Below are positions 1 through 9,716 of a stretch of 64,000 nucleotides of DNA, one piece after another. The notes under the pieces are model-generated. The model worked only from the letters and a program-made list of their open reading frames with translations, ran no database searches and was not told where the DNA came from. Made by a program: the position numbers and the translations under genes. The stretch covers positions 10,460,601-10,524,600 of the forward strand of contig OZ014413.1 of assembly GCA_963965975.1 (NCBI GenBank). The letters run 5' to 3'. This DNA comes from Xestospongia bergquistia (lineage: Eukaryota; Porifera; Demospongiae; Haplosclerida; Petrosiidae). Numbering within the stretch: position 1 is the first letter of the stretch; every line of letters begins with the position of its first letter.

Positions 1-327
1 TAGGTCTTGATCAATATGATCATTATGATGTATTGGATAGTATTGAGTTTAAAGAAGGTCTTAAGGAATGGTCGTAAGTTACTACAGTACGTAATCTAGA
101 ATATTTAACTCTAGACTAGCACACTGCAGTGATCTAGGATAGCTATTATTTGTGTTATCATCTGTTCTAGTCAATGGCCTACATTTCCTCAGTTATACTT
201 AAATGGTGAATTAGTGGGCGGAGCTGATATAATGTTGCAACTGCATCAAAATGGAGAATTAATTGAAGAACTTGAGAAGATAGGACATCGCTCAGTACTA
301 CTGGACAAAGACAACACACAACAATAA
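1..327 (+). CDS. GLRX3: Glutaredoxin-3 (PICOT), last two exons, 5' truncated
   Basis: Two exons are visible: about 3-73 and 171-327, joined by a GT-AG intron (GTAAGT donor at 74, acceptor TTCTAG at 165-170). The joined reading is [16 protein letters not shown]... then [20 protein letters not shown] and ends at TAA 325-327. The WPTFPQLY and GELVGG segments are the glutathione-binding part of the monothiol glutaredoxin fold, and the order matches the last glutaredoxin domain of GLRX3. That family carries Fe-S clusters with BolA partners in cytosolic iron trafficking. The CGFS active-site motif would lie upstream, outside the window. The C-terminal tail after the domain is somewhat longer than in vertebrate GLRX3. 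Domain identity is firm. GLRX3 rather than mitochondrial GLRX5 rests on spacing and the tail, so it is a little less sure. Confidence 0.85.
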
Positions 328-511
328 TTGCATTATATGTTATTATTATTAAATCAATTTTATGATTTTCAGTCAAGTCAACATATTAATTTTCATAATG
401 TGTTAATTATTGATAATAAACACAATAAAGGCAAGTATGTAATATTTAATACTGGAATTTTTAAGTTAACAAATACTACTACAGCTCATTTAACAATAAA
501 TATCTCTTACA

Positions 512-733
512 GAAGGACCATTCCATTGTTACGTGCATTGTTGCTATAGGCAACACAGGATTCGGGGATTCTGTTGAGGTATTGTATTGTCTTCGTCATC
601 AAGAAGCTCCAAAGCTTTTGCCTGCCTTCAAACTTAGCAAAATTGAGTCCTTTACAGTAGAAGCAATATCATTAAAAGAATCTAAAGACGACAAAGTAGC
701 AACAAAGAGCAAAGGACTCGCTGGAGATGGCTG
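512..733 (+). other. Exon-like open frame of unknown protein, ends just inside the next gene
   Basis: After a clean acceptor (TCTCTTACAG, ending about 511) a frame runs KDHSIVTCIVAIGNTGFGDS and on to ...KSKGLAGDG, stopping at TGA 731-733. The composition looks coding (mixed hydrophobic core, lysine-rich tail). I do not recognise the family and could not join it to a convincing upstream exon. The stop overlaps the proposed ATG at 727 of the following gene. It may be the last exon of a small gene starting between 328 and 500, or chance. Confidence 0.3.
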
Positions 734-3694
734 AAGGAAACAATTCCATGTTGGAAGACAAATCTATAATGTTAGGTTCTTCTGAACTTCAAAACAGAGG
801 TGCAAGTCGTGTTAAAGTGGATATACTATAATCTCGTGTTGTTTTGTACTCTGTAGGTTTTAGAAGGCTTTTGAGTATTGGTAGTCGAACATATGATTTG
901 AAGGGGCAATTGAAGAAGCTAATGTTTGAAGAAGAAATTATGAATCCAGTCACTTTAGATGTTGGTGTCTTTACATTGGTAATGTCAACATTTGTACAAT
1001 TTGAGAAAACTGTAAAATCTGTAAGTAACTCAAGTCATATAGTACTAACATGTTCAATACTTTTCTTTTGTAGTCAAAACCAGATCCTAATCAAGTTAAG
1101 GAGCTCATTCATTTATTTTCAAAAAATTTAGACACTGTTTTTGCAGACGAATTTCCCTTTTTCATAATTCTGGCTCATCGTCTGAAAGTGTAAGTCTTAT
1201 ATTATTATTATTATATTATATATTATTATATATATTATTATCATTACTTTTAAATTAAAATGTTGTTGTTTAGGTTTCATCAGTTATATCAATGTGATGA
1301 ATTAGATCATTTCATTGCAAAATGTATTGATGGTTTTGAAAACTTACCTCCACAACAAACAGCTAAGACCTTACTTGATTTTATCAATCAGTAAGAATCT
1401 TCCATTTAAATAATGTTGATTTTAATTAAACAATTTAAGTAAATAAACTATTCATTTCCTGTACATTTACAGAAAAGACTTTGACATTATGTTTGGTTCA
1501 GAAGAGGTCAATACAAGTGTATTTCATCTGTTAGCCATTGCCTGTACAAATTTAATGAAAAGTTCCATTAGATGTAATCTCCAACAACAAGCTGACAGTT
1601 TTTTAGATAATTTCATTTATTCTCGGATATTGTGGAGTAAGTGCTGTTGTAGTCTCATGATTATTTTATCTCAATTAGTATCAGTACATTTGAAGTGTGT
1701 TAGCGAAAAGGATATGATTACAGGATCCACTGCTGACATTTGGCAACAACCTATATTAGGAGTAAGACCCTATGTTAATTTACATCTAATCATTCTTAAT
1801 TTATTAGCATATGGAATTGCAATCAATAGAGTTAAAAGGAGAAATTATAAATGATTTTAAACTTGGCTTATTATTGGCTTCTCTCCTTCAATTACCACAA
1901 GAAGTTCAGTTTACAGCTCATCACATAAACTACTTTTTAGGTCGTGAGAAGCTCTTTGTAAGGCCACTTAGACAAGCAAAGTACGTTTTCAGACATCATG
2001 TGTATAGTTTGATTATTAATCTCCTCAGGGAATTTATATTAGCGCTAGAAAGTAATATTAAAAGTGATTGTGAACTATTAATGCTTGTATTGGTTCATTT
2101 GAGAGCTCTATATCAATCTTTCTTGACCTCATCTGCTCCTCAAAAAATATGCTCTGCTAGCGAAGAGGGCACTATATTAGGAGTCTTAGATGAAGTGAGA
2201 TTGTAATTATATTAGTAGATACCTATCACGAGTGAACCCCTCTTATATTAGGGTATCTCTTTTATGGATGGAATGACAGAATTATGGCAGCATCGAGGTT
2301 GGGATAAAGGTGAATATCATTATGAATTTCATAATGAGTATATCAAATGGTTGCAACTGTTACTAAGTGTAGTCAAAGAGAACGCTCCATTGGATTCAAT
2401 TTCACTAACAAAAATCTTAAACAAAAGATGTAATAATCTCGTCTCTGATCAAGAGTTTCGTGAAGTTGCTGTTCAAATATTGGGTGATTCAATTATTAAC
2501 CCTTTATCGTTCACTATGGATAATTTACAAGAGCTATTGGAAGAGAAACCAAAAATATGTAAAAAAGAAGTTCAATTTGATGAAGTGATTTCAATGATGG
2601 AAAAGGTCATAGTTAAACAACAAGAACAGAACTCTGTGGCACAACGTGAAAATGAATGGCTGACAAGCAGTTTTGAGAAAATCTCTAGTGGATATAGAGA
2701 ACTTTGGGAACAATTTGAAGAGAATGCAAAATTATTAGCAGATAAAGGAGAGAAAATGGCCAAATTACAGGAGGAATATGATCAACTAAAAGAGACTCAT
2801 CAACAACAGTTACTAAAGTGCTCTTGTCTTCAAGAAAAACAAAAGGAGCTTCAAGACAAGATTACACTAATGGAAAACAGCTGGAAAGTAAGTCGTACAG
2901 AGGTCACTCTCACTAAAGATGAGCTAGGAAGAGGTGGTTGGGGTGTAGTATGGATTGGTGTCTTTAGAGAGCAGAGAGTAGCTTGTAAACAGATGTATCA
3001 AATTATAAAGAGTAAAGAAAATCTTGAGCTACTACATCGTGAGATCAATACAATGGCTCAGTTACGTCATCCTAATCTCCTCCAATTTATTGGTGCTATA
3101 TTAGATGATCCATCTGGTAATCCTATAATTATTACTGAGATAATGGATACATCATTACGTAATGCTTATGAGACCAAACAACTCACCCCTGATCCAACCT
3201 ATGAACCTGTGATATTGACTATAATGCGTGATGTAGCAGTAGGTCTAAACTACTTACATTGTCTACCTGATCCTATTATACATCGTGACGTCAGTAGTGC
3301 TAATGTCCTCTTAGAATCTAAAGGTCCTCAAAAATGGAAGACTAAGATCTCTGACTTTGGCTCTGCTAATAAAGCTTGTCAAGCAATTACTCGTGGTGCA
3401 GGTGCTCCCGTGTATAGTGCTCCTGAGTCATTAACCAGCATTGTTGGTGTCCAGAAAGCTCTGACTACAAAGATGGATGTCTTTAGCTATGGTGTTCTCC
3501 TCTGTGAAGCTATAACTTGTCGTTTTCCAGACCCTTCTGTTTTTCGTGAAGAAATGCTTCAACAAATCCGTTCAAGATCTCCACATCTTCATGATCTAAC
3601 TCTCTCTTGTATTAATGAAGGCCCCAGTAATCGTCCAACAATGAAAGAAGTAATTAAACATCTAGATATTAACATGAAACAGCTTCCACAGTAA
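727..3694 (+). CDS. Multi-exon gene: helical N-terminal region, coiled coil, C-terminal TKL-like protein kinase
   Basis: The exons I can phase are 727-799, 857-1020, 1074-1189, 1274-1390, about 1473 onward with short introns near 1636-1680, 1762-1808 and 1981-2028, then a 57-base intron 2195-2251 joining in phase to the long exon 2252-3694. The N-terminal part (about 450 residues) is helix-rich and unrecognised. In the last exon, counting from the Met at 2264, residues 100-205 form a coiled coil and 215-470 a kinase. The kinase has a glycine loop GRGGWG (222-227), the VACK lysine (242), HRDVSSANVLL (340-350), DFG (364-366), APE (386-388) and the late Arg 457. All catalytic residues are present, so it is probably active, most like the tyrosine-kinase-like group. 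The 2195-2251 intron is my inference; if it is not spliced, the kinase is a separate gene starting at 2264. Substrate and pathway are unknown. Confidence 0.65.
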
Positions 3695-3801
3695 CAGTTC
3701 TATACTGATAATGTATACTTTAATAGATTTTTTACTTTTATATTTTATTCCTTTATTTTTGATACTTTTATTTTGTATTATTATCCTAAATTAGTAATAA
3801 G

Positions 3802-3834
3802 TACAATATATTGAGGTCACCTCAATATATTGTA
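3802..3834. repeat. Perfect 33-base palindrome
   Basis: Arms of 16 bases (3802-3817 and 3819-3834) are exact reverse complements around a single central C. It lies about 110 bases past the kinase stop codon, between two convergent genes. It could be a hairpin in the 3' UTR or a transposon footprint. Confidence 0.8.
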
Positions 3835-3881
3835 TTTATTTTTAAAGTATTTGAGATTACAACAATAGTATATAGTGTATG

Positions 3882-3914
3882 TCATTTTGTTGATGTTTTC
3901 CTTCAACAAAATGA
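3882..3914. repeat. Inverted repeat, 12-base stem and 9-base loop
   Basis: TCATTTTGTTGA at 3882-3893 is exactly complemented by TCAACAAAATGA at 3903-3914. Together with the palindrome at 3802 it occupies the gap (3695-4053) between the kinase gene and the convergent AGA gene. I see nothing else in that gap. Confidence 0.75.
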
Positions 3915-4053
3915 ACATTGTGAAATAGACTGTATTATGGAGAAACAAGATAGTGACTTTCTTAGGAAAGGCAATACAATTGTCATGTGATTCAATTATA
4001 AAATTAGCAAAATCAATGTATTTATTATCAGAGGGGTGTGGTTTATGACCAAT

Positions 4054-6166
4054 TCAGACTTTGACTACAGTTGATTTTCCAAGATCTGGGTTATATACAG
4101 TGTACTCAAAAGAGGAGAACCCGTAATTAGCTCCACCTATAATGAAAGAAGATTAGCCATTAGGTCGTCTGCTTTCTACCATTGATACATTATATTATAT
4201 TCCATCCTATTATTGTACCTCTAGACCTAAGTCCATTAATCATTGTACTATTATCACTATTATTTCACCATTGTACCATTAGTCCATTATACCATTAGTC
4301 ATTATACCATTAGTCATTATACTATTAGTCCATCATACAATTAGCTTATTATACCATTAGTCATTAAACCATTAGCTATTAGCCATTATACCATTAGTCA
4401 TTAAACCATTAGCCATTATACCATTAGTCCATTATACCATTAGTTCATTCTACTACTAGTATACTGCCAGTATCCACTTACCATATGACCCATTAACATG
4501 TACTGCAATTAAAGCACCACTATATTGAGGATAATAGGAAGAAATTTGACTGAGAGCCTCCTTTGCAGCATCTTCTGGTGACATACCAGCTCTCATACTT
4601 TGAACTACACGATATCTAAACCCGCAAGACATAACTATCAATCATAACAAACTTGTCTTACGCTGGTAAGAAACGCATCATAATATCGCCATCTCCAGTA
4701 GCTGCAGCCCCACCCACTCCTTTTTCAACATAGCAACCAGCACCTGCAATGGGAGAATCCCCAACACGTCTGATAAGGTAAGGAAAGACAAGTGTTGGCA
4801 TGGCAACATAATGCTATTATTACCCTGGTATCTTGTGGTTCATACCATTGGTAGTCGTACCACAAGCTATCTTACCAGCACCATCTATTACAACCATACC
4901 TAGTCAAGGGTAGAACAGATCTGTTATCTTGTTTCTCTGACTATCTATCCATTTATTCATTCATCAATCTATCCACATACCTATAGTATCATGATTCTCT
5001 CTATTGACATGTGACTTCAGGACACTTCTATCACTATTAATAGAGATGCTTATGTAATACCAGTACATATGAGAGTACATATATCATGTGATACCAGTAC
5101 ATATGAGAGTACATATATCATGTGATACCAGTATATATACGAGGTACCTTTTATGTTTGGTAGTAGGCATTTTATGATAAGGTCCACAACTTGTTGTAGG
5201 GTCAGGTACAACTGTCTAATGCAATGGACAGATGGATGGGTGAATAGTCAGATAAGTGGACAAATGAATGGATGGATAAATTCACAAATAGTAAAAACAC
5301 TAATGGGTAGACTTACTAGACTATTTACTTATTGACATATGACATTAATCACATTATACATGATATATCTATATGTACATGCACATGTATATACCTTTGG
5401 TATCCAATAGTTAGGTTGACAATGTCCATTCATCCAATTCATCCAGTCAGTCCTAATATAAATATATCTCATCAATACAGTCTGAAACCTATGCTATACA
5501 CTAGACTCAAACCCAGACTCAACCCACTTGGATTTATTAGTCTGTAAATTTTCCACTGTAAATCCCATATTCATGGCAAACTTAGTCGCTAATTCTCCAA
5601 CCAGTAGTGTGTGTGTGGTGTGTTCCATAACACTCCTAGCAACAGAGATAGCTGATTTTACACGTCTAAGACACCCTACTGATCCCACGTCGTGTGTCTC
5701 ACTAAGGAAGGAGATGAGAGAGAGAGAAACAGACAGAAACAAAAAAATGAGAGAAATAGAAAGAGATAAAGTAGAACAGGGAGACATATCACATCTACTA
5801 ACCCATCCATTATCATGGCATCCAGTGTAGTTTCTCCATTCTCATCAGGACTACAAGTAAACAAAATAAACACACTTGAATGTCAACTTCTTTACCTTCC
5901 TCCATATCCCACACTTCCATCACATTGCTCAACTTCACAGATGGTACATCCTTTCTCAACAGCATCCAGAGCTGAACCACCTTCAGTCAGGACAACAGCC
6001 GCTAAATATGTCAGCCAACTGGTAAAGAGGGAACAAAAAAACTATAAGAAAACTAACCTTCTTTATTTGCATCTACAAATGGCCACGTGTTTACAACTAA
6101 TGGTAGCTTTGTTGCATGTGAGTAGTATGCTATGACCGCCAATATTTGTAGGAAAAGGACAGCCAT
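4054..6166 (-). CDS. AGA: N4-(beta-N-acetylglucosaminyl)-L-asparaginase (aspartylglucosaminidase)
   Basis: This lysosomal Ntn-hydrolase cleaves the Asn-GlcNAc bond in glycoprotein breakdown. The start ATG is at 6166-6164 and gives a signal peptide [18 protein letters not shown]. The exons are about 6166-6073, 6001-5896 ([20 protein letters not shown]), 5850-5803 ([17 protein letters not shown]), 5696 to about 5530 ([12 protein letters not shown]), about 5216-5157 ([13 protein letters not shown]), two near 5000-4860, then about 4770-4660, 4640-4492, and 4145-4054 ([16 protein letters not shown], stop TGA). NHD followed by TIGMVVI holds the autocleavage site and the nucleophilic Thr. GRVGDSP-like and GDIMMRFLP segments complete the active site. 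The linker before VVPDP is shorter than in vertebrates. The exon track shows only fragments because the exons are short. Family identity is very secure; a few exon borders are approximate. Confidence 0.93.
4240..4450. repeat. Degenerate 11-16 base tandem repeat in the last AGA intron
   Basis: Units resembling TTATACCATTAGTC repeat about fifteen times with variable spacing. The array is intronic and non-coding. Confidence 0.75.
5058..5130. repeat. Two-copy 34-base tandem repeat in an AGA intron
   Basis: The unit ACCAGTACATATGAGAGTAC plus ATATATCATGTGAT occurs twice back to back, and a third copy is begun. Confidence 0.7.
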
Positions 6167-6975
6167 TAGCTGATCCAAATTTTAACCCCTTCTTTAAGTT
6201 TTTTTATTGCATTCTTTCACGTGAGCAGAAGTTGCATATTGTGTCTAAAGGTACTGTTATAAAGTTCGATGGAAGGAACAAATAATACTGAAGAAGAGTG
6301 TTTAGATAAGATTTTTATTTGTTGTAACATAAAAAGAGACAATAATATTTTACATCGGTAATATGAAATTAGCACAATAAAACAAATACTTTGATACAAG
6401 TAGACAATTATACTATTTAGTGTCATGCTCAGTATTACAGAATTGTCAAATATAGTTATCAAGTATTGTATTTAGTTTTGGAATAGTACATTCAAAGTAG
6501 ATACATAATAGACAGGAATCATACTGTATCAACTCAAAAGTTTCAGAAATAATTATCATTATCATCTTTAAAAAACAGTCTCCACAAACTTTTATATTAT
6601 TTTTGCAAGTGTTTTCTTAGCTATATTGATTTGCAATTGAATTGGTTTTGATGTAGTTGCTGTGGTTGTTGTTGTTTTCTTAGTTGAAAAATTTTTGTTG
6701 GTCTCAAAATTTTCATTTGATGACACTTTACTATTTTAACTGTTAAAGGATTTTTAGATAAATATTGTGTGATAGCTTTTATGTCTGTGGTTGCTGCTAA
6801 TTGTATACAATTTATCAAATCAAATTATGGACCAGGAGTTCTACTGTTATTTCTTCCCAGTAGTTTAAAATTGGTTATGAAAAATAATTTTTAAAACTTG
6901 CAAGAAATGAGCAATAGATTTATCAATTCTACTTCCCAATAGTATAAAAATAGATTTAAGATTTATAAAAAAAAA
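6167..6975. other. AT-rich intergenic stretch, no gene seen
   Basis: Upstream flank of AGA. Short open frames here lack codon structure and splice borders. It contains poly-A and poly-T runs only, and presumably the AGA promoter. Confidence 0.5.
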
Positions 6976-7400
6976 CCCTTGTGTGTTGCCCAAACGATTC
7001 CTACTCGCTCACCCACTCAGGCTTCCACTTAGGCTCCAGGATTCCCTGCTATTGCTAGCTGGGACCGCCACCTGGCTTGGTAACCCTCGTCTTCGCGAGG
7101 TAATCCTGGCTGGAGCGTCGCCCTAACTTAAAACCAGCCGTACGGGATTCCAGCTCTTAGGGAATGTCGCATTCAGGAACCGGGAACCACAAATACACCA
7201 GCCTCATCTCGTTTAAAGGGAGACTACCAGCCCTATCCTAGTCGGCCTTTCGGATACTCCGTAGAGTATGCTGGTAACCATCTCAGAGGTCTGATGTATT
7301 GCAGAACGCTGGCCCACAACACACTGGCACTCATGACTGTTCAAGTTTCCTTTTATATGTACGTCAGATTTTTCCTTCATGCTCTTGTGGGGCGAGCTGT
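6976..7400 (-). other. GC-rich, hairpin-rich block; candidate structured RNA or old repeat
   Basis: About 420 bases stand out sharply from the AT-rich surroundings. They contain several perfect small hairpins: ATACTC-CGTA-GAGTAT near 7254-7269, GAATG-TCG-CATTC near 7162-7174, and CCTCG/CGAGG around TCTTCG near 7087-7102. Neither strand has a long open frame. On the minus strand the block ends in a T run (complement of the A run at 6967-6975), as a Pol III transcript would. I compared it by eye with tRNA, 5S, SRP, RNase P, RNase MRP and 7SK and saw no match. It could equally be a SINE or a transposon piece. Confidence 0.4.
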
Positions 7401-7845
7401 GGCGCTGCTATGAATCTCATTAACAATAACTGACTATGATTACCATCAATGGTGAACTAAAGGCTTAAAATAATTAAAACTAAAACTTGCTAGGGCCAAG
7501 AACAAAACTAGTCCTACTTAAGCAAACTAGAACAACACTACTAATTATAATAATTTTAATCATACTTTAATTTTATAGGGGCTTTAAAAAAATCCTTACC
7601 TTTAAGGCTTAAACACACTTTTCCTTTTATCTAAATTTATAACAGCTCCTTTAGTTCCTCGAGTGCTCCAGGCAAGCATATTTGGATAAATTTGCATATG
7701 TTACCCTTTTTTAGTGTAGTATGGTCAGTAGGTGGAGTAGCTGGTTAATCTGATTTAAAATTTAAGCATCTTCATTCACTACCTTCAACAAAGTAATCCA
7801 TTATATAGTAAAGTTGTATGAGCACACTTACTTGAGTAGATTTCT
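7401..7845. other. AT-rich stretch, nothing recognised
   Basis: I see no open frame, repeat or RNA gene between the GC-rich block and the PDZ relic. Confidence 0.4.
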
Positions 7846-8060
7846 TAAAGATAAACGTTAACTTCAGACTGTACATTAAATAGAAGAACACTAGCTTCAT
7901 GATAAGTTAGATCTCTTAGACTATGTCCATTCAACTATATAACTACCTGGATTATTTCATCTCCAGGATGGATCAGTCCAGTTTGTAAGCCTTTAGTAAC
8001 ACTACTCACAACAACAGTACAAGAACGTCCCAGAATGTCAAATCCCATAATGTCTAACAG
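7846..8060 (-). pseudogene. PDZ-domain relic interrupted by a stop
   Basis: The minus strand reads LLDIMGFDILGRSCTVVVSS then VTKGLQTGLIHPGDEIIQ, and after a 12-base interruption containing a stop, LNGHSLRDLTYHEASVLLF. GL-(x)-GD-(x)-I followed by NG-x-L-x-D-x-x-x-x-A is the core of a PDZ domain, closest by eye to the nitric-oxide-synthase type. The interruption begins GT and ends AG but is only 12 bases, far too short to splice. I call it a decayed fragment, although an unusual exon of an unseen gene cannot be excluded. Confidence 0.55.
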
Positions 8061-8289
8061 GTGATAACTGAGTGATAATAAATTGATTATAATTAGCTAT
8101 CTAATCTGAAAAAGTATATCTAAAAATTAAATAAAACAACACAATATCTAATTGTAGAAATGTATGATTCAATGTTTCTATTTCCATTAGTAAGTTTACC
8201 TTTCAGCAATTTTATCTTCTCTTTTCTTTGGACTATCTTTTGTCTTTTAGTTTTGTGTAATTCTCTTGCCTGTTGCTGTAGAATAGTAA

Positions 8290-8605
8290 CTTCAGTAGCA
8301 ACTTGTTCTTTTTGATTTGGTCAAAATAGTCGAAGTAGCTCTTCATCTTGTCATCATCTGAGTTTTTAATCCATCCCAAGCAACACGAACAAAATTGGAT
8401 GGCACAAAAGCAATAGATCCACTCTTTGTATTAATTGCCTAATAGATCCATCTTCTTTGTACTCTACCAGTCCAAGTCCAATACCTGTACTTTTCTCCAC
8501 AGACGCTGTGTAAAATGAAAGTAGCAGCCATGAATAAAAGCACCATGAAACTGAAGCTCATGTGATTGCACTAATGGAATTGGACATTCTGAGAATAACT
8601 TGTAT
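8290..8605 (-). pseudogene. Degraded MULE-type transposase fragment
   Basis: The minus strand reads GAFIHGCYFHFTQRLWRKVQ. One frame over it continues GLGLVEYKEDGSIRQLIQR, and one further frame over SIAFVPSNFVRVAWDGLKTQ. The order C-x-F-H-F-x-Q-x-x-W-R-K-V-Q, then YKxDGSIR, then (A)FVPxxxVxxAWD is typical of Mutator-like (MULE) transposases that carry FLYWCH zinc fingers. At least two frameshifts and in-frame stops show it is dead. The catalytic acidic residues lie partly outside the recognisable part. It sits next to the PDZ relic. Confidence 0.7.
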
Positions 8606-8780
8606 GAATCTATTATAGTACTAGAGTCTATTGCTCATGAAATATTCTTTGTTATATAAAAATTTGTATCACCTCTAATCATAGCTCTAATCGTGTCTAG
8701 AGCCTACCTTGTCACTGCCTCAATTATTAATATTAATTACTTAACAGTAGCCACACCTCTCACAAAGCAATTGTTCCATA

Positions 8781-9192
8781 ATGATAAGAACCTGGGTTTT
8801 CTTCACTGCTGGTGGACTTTTTACTGCTGTTTATAGTAATGCAGTTAGAAGATATCCTCTTCTTAGAAGTAAGCTTCTCTCAAACCCAATATTACAGCTG
8901 TACTACAGTAATAAACACGTGTTGTTCTTTCTCTCTCTCTTTATTAGAGCCCCAACTTCACTTAGCTTGTACAGCTTTAGGATTTTATGTCGGCTACTTA
9001 GCTCATCGATATGAAGAGAATTCAGAGGAGAGAGTTAGGCAGCTGTTAGAAAAACATCGTAATGCTCCAGTCCAATGGACTACACTTGCTAGCAGAAGTA
9101 ATAATGAATGGTAAGTATATTTTAACATGTCCAAGTTATCTTGTATTATTATGTCGCCATATTATATTTGAATCTTTCTTGTTTTTTGTAGA
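8781..9192 (+). CDS. Small membrane protein resembling complex I subunit NDUFC2 (b14.5b)
   Basis: Exon 1 is 8781-8868 and exon 2 is 8948-9110 (both borders GT-AG), giving MIRTWVFFTAGGLFTAVYSN, then AVRRYPLLRKPQLHLACTAL and GFYVGYLAHRYEENSEERVR. The pattern of a first hydrophobic helix, N-x-x-x-R-R-x-P, a second helix ending GYY-like, and a charged tail matches NDUFC2, an accessory subunit in the membrane arm of mitochondrial complex I. If the intron 9111-9191 is spliced, TG+A forms a stop split across the junction (about 83 residues). If it is retained, the frame stops almost at once at TAA, so the protein differs by one residue. Similarity is only by pattern, so other small inner-membrane proteins remain possible. 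Confidence 0.5.
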
Positions 9193-9716
9193 TGAATAAC
9201 ACACCCACCAATAATAACTGTTATATAACACAAAGACCTTGTTATGTAATATTACATAATATATCATCATATAATGAGAAATTAATGTGTAGAAAATGTT
9301 CATGAATTTCATGATCATATGATTTGCGAAAGTATTATTTATAAATTAGAGATAAGATGCTATGAAATATTATTTGAGAGAAATTTGTTTAAGAAATACA
9401 AATTTTACTCAAAAATTTCCCAATATATGGCAAAATAAACAGTTGATTCTTGTCTACCTCAACAACCCATAAACCAAGGACACGCCCACATGTACATGTA
9501 CTTTATACATGTAACATGACCATGTTCCATAAAATGATCATGTTGTTAAAGGTGGTCATTATTATTATAATAATGATAAGTTATTAATAATAAAGGTACA
9601 AGATATTACATGTGTGTGGGCATTAGAACTATCACCATAAGAGAGAGTGAACAAATGAAAAATATTTAAATAAGATAAACCATTACACAGAAAAGAAAGT
9701 TATTAGAGAAAACGAT
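9193..9716. other. Intergenic stretch between convergent genes, no gene seen
   Basis: AT-rich, with short inverted runs (around 9480-9590). It should contain the 3' UTRs of the NDUFC2-like gene and of FIP1L1. Confidence 0.5.

Noticed and set aside
5528-5830. Plus-strand frames across the AGA gene
   Set aside because: They are shadows of AGA exons, which match the asparaginase family on the minus strand.
6976-7400. tRNA, 5S, SRP, RNase P, RNase MRP or 7SK gene
   Set aside because: None of the conserved boxes or cloverleaf pairings of these RNAs could be matched by eye.
7951-7964. A 12-base GT-AG mini-intron in the PDZ relic
   Set aside because: Too short for a spliceosome; a small insertion in a decayed sequence is simpler.
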